Shown: piece by piece, positions 19,670-29,443 of the stretch
How the letters are laid out: every line of letters starts with the position of its first letter
Position numbering within the stretch: position 1 is the first letter of the stretch
NCBI GenBank assembly: GCA_015179125.1
Contig: WHVA01000092.1
Span: forward strand, 1 to 64,000
Direction: 5' to 3'
Length of the DNA: 64,000 nucleotides
Source: Gautieria morchelliformis
Taxonomy: Eukaryota > Basidiomycota > Agaricomycetes > Gomphales > Gomphaceae
Made by a program: the position numbers and the translations under genes
The notes under the pieces: model-generated
What the model saw: the letters and a program-made list of their open reading frames with translations, nothing else
What the model was told of the DNA's origin: nothing
Databases searched by the model: none

Positions 19670-20804
19670 AGACACTTCTGAGAAGCTGTTGGGTGTTGAG
19701 AAGCTTGCTACTGATGGAAGTAATTGGCCATTGTGGCGAGCCACTCTCATCAGCTATTTCGAGTCCAAAAATCTGCTCAAGCATGTAGAAGGGAGAGTCA
19801 CTCGACCTCCTGATCCTCCAGTCATGCCCCCAGGCCATATTCTAACAGAAGCTGAGGAAACTCAGATGGATAAGGCCGAGGAGAAGCTGGAGAGATACCT
19901 TGCTAGAGAAGGACAAGCCAAGACCCAAATCATCGTCTCAGTGTCAGAGTCATTAGCCCTGATGCTACAGAAGCAGAAGACAGCAAAAGAGACTTGGGAT
20001 GCACTGGTCAATGAAATGACCAAAAAGCCCAAGATGGTCCTCACCAGCCTGCAGAGACAACTCCGCAGTATGAGATGTCCTGAGGATGGAGATTTGAGAG
20101 ATCACTTGGACAAGGCCCAAGACCTATATGCTCGTCTTAATGAGATGGGAGCCAGAGTTTCTGAAGAAGAATTCATGGACATAATCCTTGCGTCACTTCC
20201 ACCATCCTATGAGGCAGTCATGAACGCCCTTACCACTTCGCTTGAAGAATGCGGGATGCCATTGGTCCCTGATAATATTATTAGGGTACTAAAGGCTCAG
20301 TATGACAGGAAGAAAACACTCCCGCAAGAAGAGCAGGTGTTTATTGGTTCATCTACTAAGAAGGACCAGAAGGGGCAGAAGGCGCATGTATGCACCAACT
20401 GCAAAAAGCCTGGACATGCCATCGAAAATTGCTGGGCTAAAGGAGGTGGTAAAGAAGGTCAAGGACCACGTCAGAAGAAGAAAGCCAAAGACAAGAAGAA
20501 GAAGAAGGGTAAAGCAAAAGCGAATGTTGCCGAAGAAGAGTCTACTTCTGAGGAAAGTGGTGATGGGCATCTTGCCTTCACCAATTTCGACGAGTGCTCT
20601 AATTTCAATTTGAGCACATCCTCAGGAGTTATAGTCATACTCGATACCGGAACGACATCGCATATGACTCCTCACAAAAATTTATTGAGGAACTACTGTC
20701 AATTCTCACAGCCGAGGACTATCCGAGCAGCCAACAAAGGTACCTTTGATGCCTTTGGCTCAGGACTGCTCTATTATCCAATAAGGTTGGAGATAGAACA
20801 GTAG
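19659..20804 (+). CDS. Cop-1 gag and start of protease
   Basis: 381 codons from the ATG in the primer site (MGPGDTSEKL). Gag of the UBN2 type (NWPLWRATLISYF, TAKETWDAL, LASLPPSYEAVMNAL) covers about residues 15-220. A CCHC knuckle (CTNCKKPGHAIENC) follows near residue 247, then a lysine-rich stretch and an acidic segment. The protease active site is VILDTGTTSHMTPH near residue 330. The frame ends prematurely at 20804; coding continues in another frame with VGDRTVEVTL. Gag forms the particle and the protease cuts the polyprotein. A one-base indel near 20770 separates it from the rest. Confidence 0.85.
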   Translation: MGPGDTSEKLLGVEKLATDGSNWPLWRATLISYFESKNLLKHVEGRVTRPPDPPVMPPGHILTEAEETQMDKAEEKLERYLAREGQAKTQIIVSVSESLALMLQKQKTAKETWDALVNEMTKKPKMVLTSLQRQLRSMRCPEDGDLRDHLDKAQDLYARLNEMGARVSEEEFMDIILASLPPSYEAVMNALTTSLEECGMPLVPDNIIRVLKAQYDRKKTLPQEEQVFIGSSTKKDQKGQKAHVCTNCKKPGHAIENCWAKGGGKEGQGPRQKKKAKDKKKKKGKAKANVAEEESTSEESGDGHLAFTNFDECSNFNLSTSSGVIVILDTGTTSHMTPHKNLLRNYCQFSQPRTIRAANKGTFDAFGSGLLYYPIRLEIEQ

Positions 20805-20812
20805 AAGTCACG

Positions 20813-21376
20813 TTGCAAGATACATACTATGCACCCAAAATTGCTGCTACCCTCGTCTCGATCGGTCGGTGCGATGATGCTGGCTACGACATTCGACTCG
20901 GTGGCCAGAAATGCACAATATCTAATGCTGCTGGAAAGGTATTGATGCAAGCACCGAAGGTCAATGGTTTATATCGACTAGACCTCCAGTCACCAAGTGC
21001 TCAAGCCCATATGTGTTTATCTGCCATGGAAATTCATCAAAAGATGGGGCACATCTCGCAGAAGTCCCTACAACATCTATTAAATCATGGCATGATATTG
21101 GGCATTGAACTGAGCTCCACAGGCGATAGAATTGTCTGTGATGCGTGTATTCAGGCCAAGATTGCGCGCAAACCTCTTCCTCGAGAACCCAGAGACCGAA
21201 CATCAAAATTCGGTGACAGAATTTATTCTGATGTCTGGGGACCTGCAAGACACCTCACGATCGATAAGAAGTCATATTATGTCTCCTTTATCGATGACTA
21301 CTCAAGAGAATCGGTGATCTATCTCATGGCGAACAAATCAGAAGCATTCTCAAAGTACAAGCTTACGAGGCTTTAA
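20813..21376 (+). pseudogene. Cop-1 protease end and integrase N-terminal part
   Basis: Continues the polyprotein: TLQDTYYAPKIAATLVSIGR (copia protease to integrase spacer), then the HHCC zinc-binding module (HQKMGHIS...CDACIQAK) and the first catalytic Asp (YSDVWGPA, with FIDDYSRE). It ends at TAA 21374-21376 because one base is missing near 21361; the downstream frame opens at once with ...LMLRQRNVHIKALVSDRGGEY. Confidence 0.85.
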
Positions 21377-23901
21377 TGCTTCGACAGAGAAATGTGCACA
21401 TCAAGGCACTTGTTTCTGATCGAGGGGGCGAGTATATGAGCTCTGAATTCGAACAGCATCTAGCCAAACAAGGCACGAAGCATCAGTTGACGGTACACGA
21501 CACACCAGAGTCCAATGGTGTTGCGGAACGCCTGAACCGAACTCTCACTGAGAGAACTCGTGCCATGCTGCTAGAATCAGGCCTTCCTAAGATATTATGG
21601 GGCTATGCGATACAGCATGCCAATTATCTTAGGAACAGGACGCATACAAGAGCTCTACCAGATAAAACGCCCTACGAGATGATTCACCATGAGAAACCGA
21701 ATCTCAAAGACATTCACGCGTGGGGAACTGAAGTCTATGTTAAGGTCACTCAGGGAGATAAATTGGAAGCTCGTGCCAAGAGAGCTCGGTGGATAGGAAT
21801 TTCTGCGCAGAGCCATGGTCATTATGTTTATTGGCCTGACTCACACAAAGTTTCTGTCGAGCGGAACGTTGTGTTTGATTCAGAGATGAAGAAGGGAAAG
21901 GTCCCAATCATTTCTATTGAAGAATCCAAGCTACCTACGTCTAGAGAAGAGAAAAAGGCCATTCCAGCATCAGCGCCTGTGCCCGGTCGCTTAGTCAGCG
22001 AAGAGGCAAAGATCGAAGAAATTGATGAAAGTGCACCGGAAGAATATCTTGAAAAGCTGCAACCTATTCAGGGAGTTGATGACAGACCTAGAGAAGCTGA
22101 ACCGATAAGGAGAAGCGAAAGGATCCGTCAACAACAAGTGCAGCCGGCCCCATCAGGTCCCGTGACAAGATCTCAAACTCAGAGACAAACTGGCGCACAT
22201 ATGACTACGCTAGCTTACGAGGACGTTGAGGACCATAAACAAGTTTTATTCGACCAAGAATTATCCTCCGAGATTGATGGCATCAGTAGCTATGAGTGTG
22301 CCATCAGTGCGTTTCTAACCGACGGTCAAAACAATAACAAGGCGCCGGATTTGAGTCAAATTGAACCTAGCAATGCAGACGAAGCTCTGAATAATCCTAT
22401 ATGGAAGAAATCAATGGACAAAGAGTATGAGGCCCTAATCGACAAGGGAGTGTGGGAAAGAACCAAACCACCTCCTGGAGCCAACATTGTCGGCAACAAA
22501 TGGGTCTACCTTTGGAAGCGTAATCCAGAAGGGAAACCAATAGTACCTAAATCGAGAATGGTCGCCCAAGGCTTCACGCAGAAGTTTGGAGTCGACTATG
22601 ATGAGACATACTCACCTGTTGCTCGGTTATCCTCCCTACGGATCATATGCGCCATTGCTGCTAGGAATGACTGGCCTATCCATCAAATGGACGTGGACTA
22701 TGCATACCTCAATGCTACGTTGCCCGAACCTATTTACATGAAGCAGCCGTATGGATATGAGTCAGGAGACAAAGGCGAAGTGCTACTTTTGAAGAAAGCA
22801 CTCTACGGCCTCAAGCAATCTGGAAGAGAATGGTACAAACGTCTAAGTGGTGAATTCCACAAGTTAGGATTCACTACGTCAGCCACAGACGGGGCTGTAT
22901 TTTATAGACGTGGCGGAAAGGGGCATGTGATCATTGCAACAGCTGTGGACGACCTTACCATCACAGCTGAGAATCAGTCAGTCCTGGACGAAGTCAAACG
23001 AGATCTTACTCAGGTCTTCAGTATGAAAGATCTAGGCGAGATTCATTGGCTATTGAATCTCAAAATCGAAAGAGACTGGCAGAAGAAGACCATTGCAATT
23101 TCACAACCTGCATACATCGAGAAGATCATCAAAAAATTTAATCTCGAGGATGCAAAGACTTATGCTACGCCTCTTGATCCAGCCGTAAAATTATCTAAAG
23201 ACCAATGTCCTTCTACAGAGAGAGGCAAGAAAGCCATGTCGAAGTTTCCATACAGGCAAGCTATAGGATCACTGATGTGGGCGGCTGTAGCCACTCGACC
23301 TGACATTGCATTTGCGGTGTCATTACTCTCGCAATTCCTCGAAAATCCAGGTGGCACACATTGGAATGCAGTCAAACGTGTCTTCAAATATTTGAAAGGC
23401 ACGAAGCATTACAAGCTCACACTTGGAAGAAATCAAGACGGCTTGATGGGGTATTCAGATGCGGATTGGGGTTCACAGAGTCATAGGCGTTCGTATTCGG
23501 CATACTTATTTCAGATTGATGGAGGCACTGTTTCATGGAGTTGCCAGAAACAGTCGATAGTAGCCCTCTCATCAACTGAAGCCGAATTCGTCGCCCTGAC
23601 CCATGCGGGCAAAGAGGCTCTTTGGATGCGCCATTTTATTTCTGAAATATTCCAACCACTGAACAGACCCATCCAAGTTTATTCAGACAATCAATCAGCC
23701 ATTGCCATCACGTATGGCACCCAACAACACACGAGAACCAAGCATTTCGACATCCGATTATATTTCCTTCGAGATATAATCAAAAATCAACAAGCCAAGC
23801 TCGTTTATTTGCCAACCGAACAAATGTTGGCAGATATCCTCACTAAAGGACTTCCTAGTCCTAGAGTGAAGATTCTCAACGAGCAAATCGGAATATATTA
23901 A
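21376..23901 (+). CDS. Cop-1 integrase C-terminal part, RT, RNase H
   Basis: 841 codons. The integrase core keeps the second Asp (LVSDRGGEY) and the Glu (ESNGVAERLNRT), followed by the KARRARW-type C-terminal fold. An acidic linker then leads to RVT_2: WKKSMDKEYEAL, GNKWVYLWKRNPEG, MVAQGFTQKFG, the catalytic region DVDYAYLNA, and TAVDDLTI in place of the usual YVDDL. RNase H shows YSDADWGS, SSTEAEFVAL and DNQSAI, and the C-terminus has ADILTKGL. Every domain is complete. It lacks its own plausible start and belongs to the frameshifted polyprotein. Confidence 0.9.
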   Translation: MLRQRNVHIKALVSDRGGEYMSSEFEQHLAKQGTKHQLTVHDTPESNGVAERLNRTLTERTRAMLLESGLPKILWGYAIQHANYLRNRTHTRALPDKTPYEMIHHEKPNLKDIHAWGTEVYVKVTQGDKLEARAKRARWIGISAQSHGHYVYWPDSHKVSVERNVVFDSEMKKGKVPIISIEESKLPTSREEKKAIPASAPVPGRLVSEEAKIEEIDESAPEEYLEKLQPIQGVDDRPREAEPIRRSERIRQQQVQPAPSGPVTRSQTQRQTGAHMTTLAYEDVEDHKQVLFDQELSSEIDGISSYECAISAFLTDGQNNNKAPDLSQIEPSNADEALNNPIWKKSMDKEYEALIDKGVWERTKPPPGANIVGNKWVYLWKRNPEGKPIVPKSRMVAQGFTQKFGVDYDETYSPVARLSSLRIICAIAARNDWPIHQMDVDYAYLNATLPEPIYMKQPYGYESGDKGEVLLLKKALYGLKQSGREWYKRLSGEFHKLGFTTSATDGAVFYRRGGKGHVIIATAVDDLTITAENQSVLDEVKRDLTQVFSMKDLGEIHWLLNLKIERDWQKKTIAISQPAYIEKIIKKFNLEDAKTYATPLDPAVKLSKDQCPSTERGKKAMSKFPYRQAIGSLMWAAVATRPDIAFAVSLLSQFLENPGGTHWNAVKRVFKYLKGTKHYKLTLGRNQDGLMGYSDADWGSQSHRRSYSAYLFQIDGGTVSWSCQKQSIVALSSTEAEFVALTHAGKEALWMRHFISEIFQPLNRPIQVYSDNQSAIAITYGTQQHTRTKHFDIRLYFLRDIIKNQQAKLVYLPTEQMLADILTKGLPSPRVKILNEQIGIY

Positions 23902-23914
23902 GCTTGAGGGGGCG

Positions 23915-24412
23915 TGTTGGGTGCATTTATGCTCCTGCACCAAAATCAAGCATAATATATCCAATTTGTTGTGTGGCCTTCCAATTTCTTCTCACATTGT
24001 TCTTGTATTATGCATCCATTTCTCTGGTTATTTTCGAAATTTTCCACTCATTCCTTATCTCTCTATTTCATCTTGTTATCCCTACTTTCACAAGCGGCTG
24101 CACCCAGCGGAGTCTGAAATGACTTCGACGCGCGAGCTCTTGGGCGCTAAAGGGCCGGGTAGTAGTACATGCGCAGTGGAACACATTTCCCCCTCTCTCA
24201 GTGACCACTAAATTCACTGAGAGAGGCAAGTAAATTAGTCTAGTAGTCTTTGCATTTATTGACCTAGAAATCCTCTGTAGTGAATTGATTTCTAGGTAGT
24301 GTATAATATATTTACAGTGACCACTAAATTCACTGAGAGAGTGAATTGATTTCTAGTCTACTCTTTTGAATAACAAGTCCATACCTACTGCCTATAATTC
24401 CTGTCCTCCACA
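23915..24412 (+). repeat. Cop-1 3' LTR
   Basis: 498 bp, reading the same as 19156-19653, preceded by the purine tract at 23902-23914 and followed by the duplication CCTTT. Confidence 0.95.
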
Positions 24413-24417
24413 CCTTT

Positions 24418-24897
24418 TTGAGGCAGCGTGGACCAGGGTAACCTGGAGCTGGGCTGCACTCAGCTGCTGTTCCAGCTCCTTGATCCTGGCGCGCTCGGTT
24501 ACGAGTGCGTCGTCGCGGTCCTCGACCACGCGTTCTAGCTCCTTGACCTCTTTTTTGAGGTCGTGGACATCCCGGAGGGGCTCCTCCCATGCATCACGTC
24601 ACGCGCGATGCCCCGTGGGAGCCACCCCCAGGCAGCATCGACGGCGTCGCCAATGTCCTCATCCCGCAATTTGACCTTGCGGGTGCCGGTCGCGGCCCTA
24701 AGGTGCACGGCGTAGTCCGCGCACGTCGCGCAATCGTCCGGGTGGACGATGGCGAGGGCGTCCTCCCATCCCACAATCGTCCAGTGCTCCTGGTCTACCG
24801 GAGCACGGAGAATGTCCGCGGCCCCTTGTCTCGGGGCCATTGTTCGCGTTGTGGACGTTGACGGGTCAACGTCCATCCCATCTTTGGGGGGCATCAT
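24418..24897 (-). CDS. Gyp-3a accessory ORF, N-terminal part
   Basis: Starts at the ATG at 24897 (MMPPKDGMDVDPSTS). The first conserved domain reads W.IVGWEDALAIVHPDDCATC, then KVKLRDEDIGDAVDAAWGWLPRG. A frame change at about 24590 leads into a coiled coil (DLKKEVKELE...DDALVTERARIKELEQQL) up to the Cop-1 insertion, which fell just after it. The same domain order is seen at 52400-52998 (Gyp-3b) and 62731-63146 (Gyp-3e). The pol stop lies about 125 bp upstream, so this is a separate ORF in the position env occupies in other elements. Joined to 17644-19150 it would be about 660 residues. Function unknown. Confidence 0.65.
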
Positions 24898-25020
24898 CTT
24901 CGTGGGTAGATGATGGTGGTGGTTGCTTCCAAGAAGCGATGCGCCCTCGGAAAGATCCGAGGTGAAAATTTAACCGCGCCGGCCACGGCGCGTCACGTGG
25001 TTTGCACGTGGCAGACGCGT

Positions 25021-27816
25021 CTAGCGGTGTCTGGGGAGGTCGCGTGGCTTGCCCACCCCCCGAAGCTCTAGGTAGCTATCCAGGGCTTCAAGGTCCTTGC
25101 AGGACGACATGGGTTCCCATGTCACATCACCTAGGGTCCAACGGACCTGGAATTCCAGGTCCGTCGAGTTTATCCATCGATGTGCGATAATCTCGTCGAC
25201 GAGCCACTCCTCGTCGTCATTTTCTCCGAAGTCATAAAATGACTTGGCCTCACGACGAGGAAATAACTGGTCGTTGTTAGCCTCGTATCGCCGTACGAGG
25301 CTGGAATGGAAGACCGGTGAAATGCGACGGCTTTTCAGTTCGTCGGGAAGATCAAGGGTCACTGTCGAGGCGTCGTTGTGAGCCTCGACGACGCGGTACG
25401 GTCCGATGTACTGCGGGACTAATTTTCTGGCTCTTCCTTTCGGGAGAGTTAGGTTTTGTGTCGAAAGGTAGACGCGGTCGTTGGCCGCGTACCTGTCACT
25501 CGCCATACGTTTCTTATTTGCGTGAAATGTTTGCATCACTCGATGCTCTATGATTGCATCGTGTGCCGCCATCAGGTTCCATTTTGCCTGATGTGCGAAC
25601 CGGGCCACCCCCTTGAACGGGGTGTCCGCGGCTATGGGAAGGTCTATCCGCGGCATATAGCCGTGGATCAGCTCGAAAGGTGCGAACCCTGTGGTCGCAC
25701 TGATGTTACTGTTGAGGGAGACCTCAACCATTGGGCATTTCACTGCCCAATCCTTCTGATCGTCTCTGACGACCACGCGCAATATCTGGCTGATCGAGCG
25801 GTTTGCCCGCTTGGTTGCTCCATCCGTTTGTGGATGGAAGGCAGTTGACATGAGGAGCTTAGTCCCCATGAGTCGCTGGAGTTCTCGCCAGAAGATCGAC
25901 ATGAATTTTGAGTCTCTGTCCGAGACGATGGAGTCGGGAACTCCATGCAGTCGGATGACCTCCTTCAGAAACAGCCAGGCTACTCCCTTGGCTGACACGC
26001 TCGTCGTGGTTGGCACGAGGTGTACGAGCGACGTTAGTCGGTCGATGACTACCATCAGGTAGTCGCAGTCGTTAGATTTGGGCAGGGGCCCCATGAAGTC
26101 GATGCCAATCGACTGCCACGGCCTATCCGGAATGGGTAGGCTGTGTAGTAGGCCTTTGGGCCGTTGTGGCCCGGTTTTCATCATCTGACACCTCGGGCAC
26201 GATGTGCAGAACGCTTCTATGTCTGGGTTCATGCCCGGCCACCAATATGCCCTTCGAATGTAGTTCGAAGTCTTCAGATGGCCGTAGTGGCCGACTATCT
26301 GATGTGCCTGATCGATGATAATTTCGATCAGCTTCCTTCCCCCTTGAAGAACAGAGCGGGGGACGGCAATGACGTCTCTCTTGAGCTGATTCTTAGTCCA
26401 GATCAGCCCGTCCCGGATTCCGAATCTCGGGTGCGCGTCCGGGTGCGCCATGATCTTTGTGAACATGGTGTCCTTATGGTACGCGTCTCGTAGGACCTTA
26501 GACAGGCCTACACCTTGCTCGACGATCCGGCGCAGGGGTGCACTGTCGTTCCCTGCGGCGATGGCTTTGACGTCATCGTCGGTGTCGCTGAATGCGGCGA
26601 CGTTCGTGGGCTCTGGTGAGCCCTCGTTTAATGCGGCAGCTTCTGTTACTCTCGCCTCTGTCTTCTCAGCGAGGCGTTTAGATCGTCTTGTCGCCGCTGT
26701 TCGCAGCTCAACATACCGGTCGGTGGGCAGTAACTCACCGTCCGGATCTAAACGCGCATCCGCGTTCACGAAGACGTGGTCTGGGTGATTGTCGTCACCC
26801 GTGTCGCTCTCGTAATAGCGCGACAGGCAGTCCGCTACCTTGTTCTCTACACCGTCAACATGAACGGTGTTGAAATTGAACCGGGAGAGAAACTCCCACC
26901 ATCTGACCTGTCGGTCAGATAGGCTCTTTTGGGTCTCGAAGTACTCGAGTCCCTTGTGGTCTGTGATGAGGGTGAACCTTTGCCCCAGCAGTTTGTCCTC
27001 CCATTTCATGAGAGCCTCGAGCACCGCGATAGTCTCGTGCTTGTGAGTCCGATAGTGTTGCTGAGCAACGCTGAACTTCTTTGACAAGAAGCCGGCTGGT
27101 CGACAAGTTTTCCAGTCGGGACCTTGGCCGTAGACCGCACCGACGCCGGCTTTTGATCCGTCGGTGATCACCCAGATCGGCTCTGGGCACCTTGCGTCTA
27201 CTGGACGCAGGATCGGGGCCTTACAGGCCAACGCCTTAATGCTTTGCCAGCATTTGTCGAGCAGAGGCGTCCATTTGAATGGACGGTTATTACGCGCACA
27301 GCCCGATAGCGGGGTGGTATATGCGCTAACATCTGGCATGTAGTGTGCCAGATACTGTACGAGCCCGAGGAAACGCTGGACGTCATTGAATGTCCGTGGC
27401 CTGCGCCACTCGCGGATGCGTTGCATCTTATCCTCATCGGCATGTACCCCTCGGCCATCGATTATATGGCCGAGGCACTCCATTCGGATGGAGTAGAGGT
27501 CCACCTTTTTCTTGCTCAGAAAGAGGTGGTTCTTCCTCAGCCTGTCAAAGACGATGTAGAGGTGCTCTTCATGCTCTTGTATTGAGAGCGAAAATATGAA
27601 GATGTCGTCCATGTATACATGGACGAAGCGACCTATGCAGTCGCGGAAAATGGCTGTCATCAGCCGTTGGAATGTTGATGGGGCGTTACAGTCCCCCATC
27701 TGTATCACCTGGCTCCTGAAGGTGCCGAGGATCGTGGCAAAGGCTGTCTTTGCTACGTGATCCGGATGGATCCGGATCTGCTCGTATGCTTCTGACATAT
27801 CGAGTTTAGTTCGATA
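25021..27816 (-). CDS. Gyp-3a pol: RT to chromodomain
   Basis: About 930 codons open after a TGA at 27817-27819. RT: KLDMSEAYEQIRIHP, MGDCNAPSTFQRLM and YMDDIFIF. RNase H: VITDGSKAGVGAV, HETIAVLEAL, TDHKGLEYF. Integrase: zinc module H...GHYGHLKT...CTSCPRCQ, core Asp (GIDFMGPLP) and Asp (IVSDRDSKF). The third residue is Lys (TDGATKRANRS, codon AAG at 25810-25812), where Gyp-3b keeps GAG (Glu), so integration chemistry should be lost. A GPY/F module (QYIGPYRVV) and a chromodomain (EWLVDEIIAHR, LEFQVRWTLGDVTWEP) close the protein. The real pol start lies upstream; the internal Met at 27798 is not the start. Confidence 0.85.
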   Translation of the reverse strand, partial: YRTKLDMSEAYEQIRIHPDHVAKTAFATILGTFRSQVIQMGDCNAPSTFQRLMTAIFRDCIGRFVHVYMDDIFIFSLSIQEHEEHLYIVFDRLRKNHLFLSKKKVDLYSIRMECLGHIIDGRGVHADEDKMQRIREWRRPRTFNDVQRFLGLVQYLAHYMPDVSAYTTPLSGCARNNRPFKWTPLLDKCWQSIKALACKAPILRPVDARCPEPIWVITDGSKAGVGAVYGQGPDWKTCRPAGFLSKKFSVAQQHYRTHKHETIAVLEALMKWEDKLLGQRFTLITDHKGLEYFETQKSLSDRQVRWWEFLSRFNFNTVHVDGVENKVADCLSRYYESDTGDDNHPDHVFVNADARLDPDGELLPTDRYVELRTAATRRSKRLAEKTEARVTEAAALNEGSPEPTNVAAFSDTDDDVKAIAAGNDSAPLRRIVEQGVGLSKVLRDAYHKDTMFTKIMAHPDAHPRFGIRDGLIWTKNQLKRDVIAVPRSVLQGGRKLIEIIIDQAHQIVGHYGHLKTSNYIRRAYWWPGMNPDIEAFCTSCPRCQMMKTGPQRPKGLLHSLPIPDRPWQSIGIDFMGPLPKSNDCDYLMVVIDRLTSLVHLVPTTTSVSAKGVAWLFLKEVIRLHGVPDSIVSDRDSKFMSIFWRELQRLMGTKLLMSTAFHPQTDGATKRANRSISQILRVVVRDDQKDWAVKCPMVEVSLNSNISATTGFAPFELIHGYMPRIDLPIAADTPFKGVARFAHQAKWNLMAAHDAIIEHRVMQTFHANKKRMASDRYAANDRVYLSTQNLTLPKGRARKLVPQYIGPYRVVEAHNDASTVTLDLPDELKSRRISPVFHSSLVRRYEANNDQLFPRREAKSFYDFGENDDEEWLVDEIIAHRWINSTDLEFQVRWTLGDVTWEPMSSCKDLEALDSYLELRGVGKPRDLPRHR

Positions 27817-29443
27817 TCAGCCGCGAGCCATGTCGCTGTGTATGATATCCTGATCCGGGAAGGGCGTGACGTCCTTCACCGTGTTCTTGTTCTGCTGGCG
27901 CAGATCGAAGATGGTTCTCAACATACCATTCTTCTTCGGCACACACAGCATGGGCACTGCCTGCTGCGCTACTGCCGGAATCCACCACTTTGCAGTGGTG
28001 TATCGTTCTATCTTTGCCGACAGTTCCTCTCGGAAGTGTTCAGGGCATTTCGGTAGTCGATACCGCATGTGCTTGTTGGGATCAATGAGGTTGATCTCAT
28101 GGTTGATCTCCCACAGTGGCAGGAGTTCTAATGGAATTCCACTGACTACGTCAGTGATTCTTTCCATCCATTCCTCGCGGAGCGAGGAAGGTCATCATCC
28201 GTGAGGATGATGGTAATGGTTGGCTTAGAAGCCGTTAGGCGCTGTTGGCGTCTATTAGGTCCCGCGGCGCACGGGCCCGCTTTCCTCTTTCCCATCGCTT
28301 TCACCGTTAGGTGAGAGCGTCTCTCCCTACGACTGTAGGGTGAGTTCGAGGACGAGTCGTCCCGGACTCGTCCTCCTGGCTTCAATGAGCCAGGTTCGGC
28401 GTCGGTGCTTGGGTGATCCTGCTCACCCGTGGCCCTTTGTCCTCGTTCTTCGATTCGTCGTCGTTGAATGAGACCTTGCCCGTGGGGATCACTCGTTTCC
28501 CTTGCGGATCGTCCCTGGGCTCGAGAAGTCCAGGGTTATGCCGAATCTCCTTAGGAACGGTGTCCCTAAGATGCGTCGTAATATTCGACGTTTGCTACGT
28601 CGAAGTATTCGTCGTATGTCCCACGACCAAACTTGATGGTCGTGTTCGTTCCATAGTTGATCGTGGAACGGCTGCCTATGCAGGCTAGCTGCAGCGCGAT
28701 TGGTTGCTCCAGGGAGAATGTCTTCATCCCTGTAGCTCGCGTGAATTCGGGGGACAGCAGTACCCTTCGCTGCCGCTATCTAGCAGGCAGTGGGCTTTTA
28801 CGCCATTTATTTCCCAGTACCCCGATAGGGTATGGTTCTCACTACGCGGACACGTTGGCCGCATTCTGTGTTTGCTTCGGTGGTGATACACCGGCTTGGC
28901 CGCCTTGTCTGGCGTGACTGATGTGCGAGCCCCATGACTTTCGTGGCAGTTTCGTCTTCCAACGCGAATCTGATCGCGCTGGACCTGTAGGTGGTATCCT
29001 CCACCTCTTCGTCCCATTCATAGTATTGGGACGGCTCAGGGTCCCACTCTTCAGCGGGCGTGTCTCCGTTATCCGAGTGTCGTTGGGTTGGGGATCTCCC
29101 TCCCCCTCTTCATCAATTTGTTGAAGAGAGTTTTGATTGGGATCCGTCTCCGGATCCTCGGCCTCACCGTCATGCCTCACGGCCACTGTCCTTATACCGG
29201 ACCTAAGCCGGGGGCATTCTGCCTTCTTGTGGCCAGGTTGGCCGCACTCAAAGCATGTGGTGTTGCTTTGGTTGCCGCTGGGCCTGTTGTTGGGCCGGCC
29301 CGAAGTTTTCGTTGGTGGAGCAGGTCGCGGGGACGATCCTGACGCTTGAGGCTGTTTAGCTTCAGGCGGGCGTCCAGTTTGTGCTGGGCGTGAGGGCGGT
29401 AGCCGCTGTCCTGTTCCGCTTCTTGTGAACAGGTTGGGTCTGG
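27817..29443 (-). pseudogene. Gyp-3a gag end, protease and RT start
   Basis: Reading down the minus strand: a CCHC knuckle (CFECGQPGHKKAEC, about 29212-29260), an acidic linker (EEWDPEPSQYYEWDEEVEDT), the retropepsin site LLDSGSEG (about 28775-28800) with ILGTPFLRRFGI as the second block (about 28530-28570), a low-complexity region around 28200-28450, and RT start PLWEINHEINLIDP...RYRLPKCPEHFREEL, AVPMLCVPKKNGMLRTIFDLRQ. Several frame changes occur. The TGA at 27817 replaces an Arg codon (CGA in Gyp-3b), a C-to-T change at CpG. Confidence 0.75.

Larger units (their letters stand above)
19156..24412 (+). mobile_element. Cop-1: young Ty1/copia element
   Basis: The 498-bp LTRs (19156-19653 and 23915-24412) show no differences in my reading, indicating a recent insertion. 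The target duplication CCTTT is at 19151-19155 and 24413-24417. The order gag-PR-IN-RT-RH is copia. The primer site GGGTTATGGGCCCCGG (19654-19669) is of the copia type that pairs with the anticodon region of initiator tRNA(Met). A polypurine tract (TTGAGGGGGCG) precedes the 3' LTR. Two one-base frame breaks interrupt the single long ORF expected for copia. Confidence 0.95.

Noticed and set aside
17644..24897. Gyp-3 third ORF as an envelope gene
   Set aside because: Position fits, but no signal peptide, transmembrane helix or fusion-peptide-like segment is visible; it has charged coiled-coil and acidic features of an internal protein.
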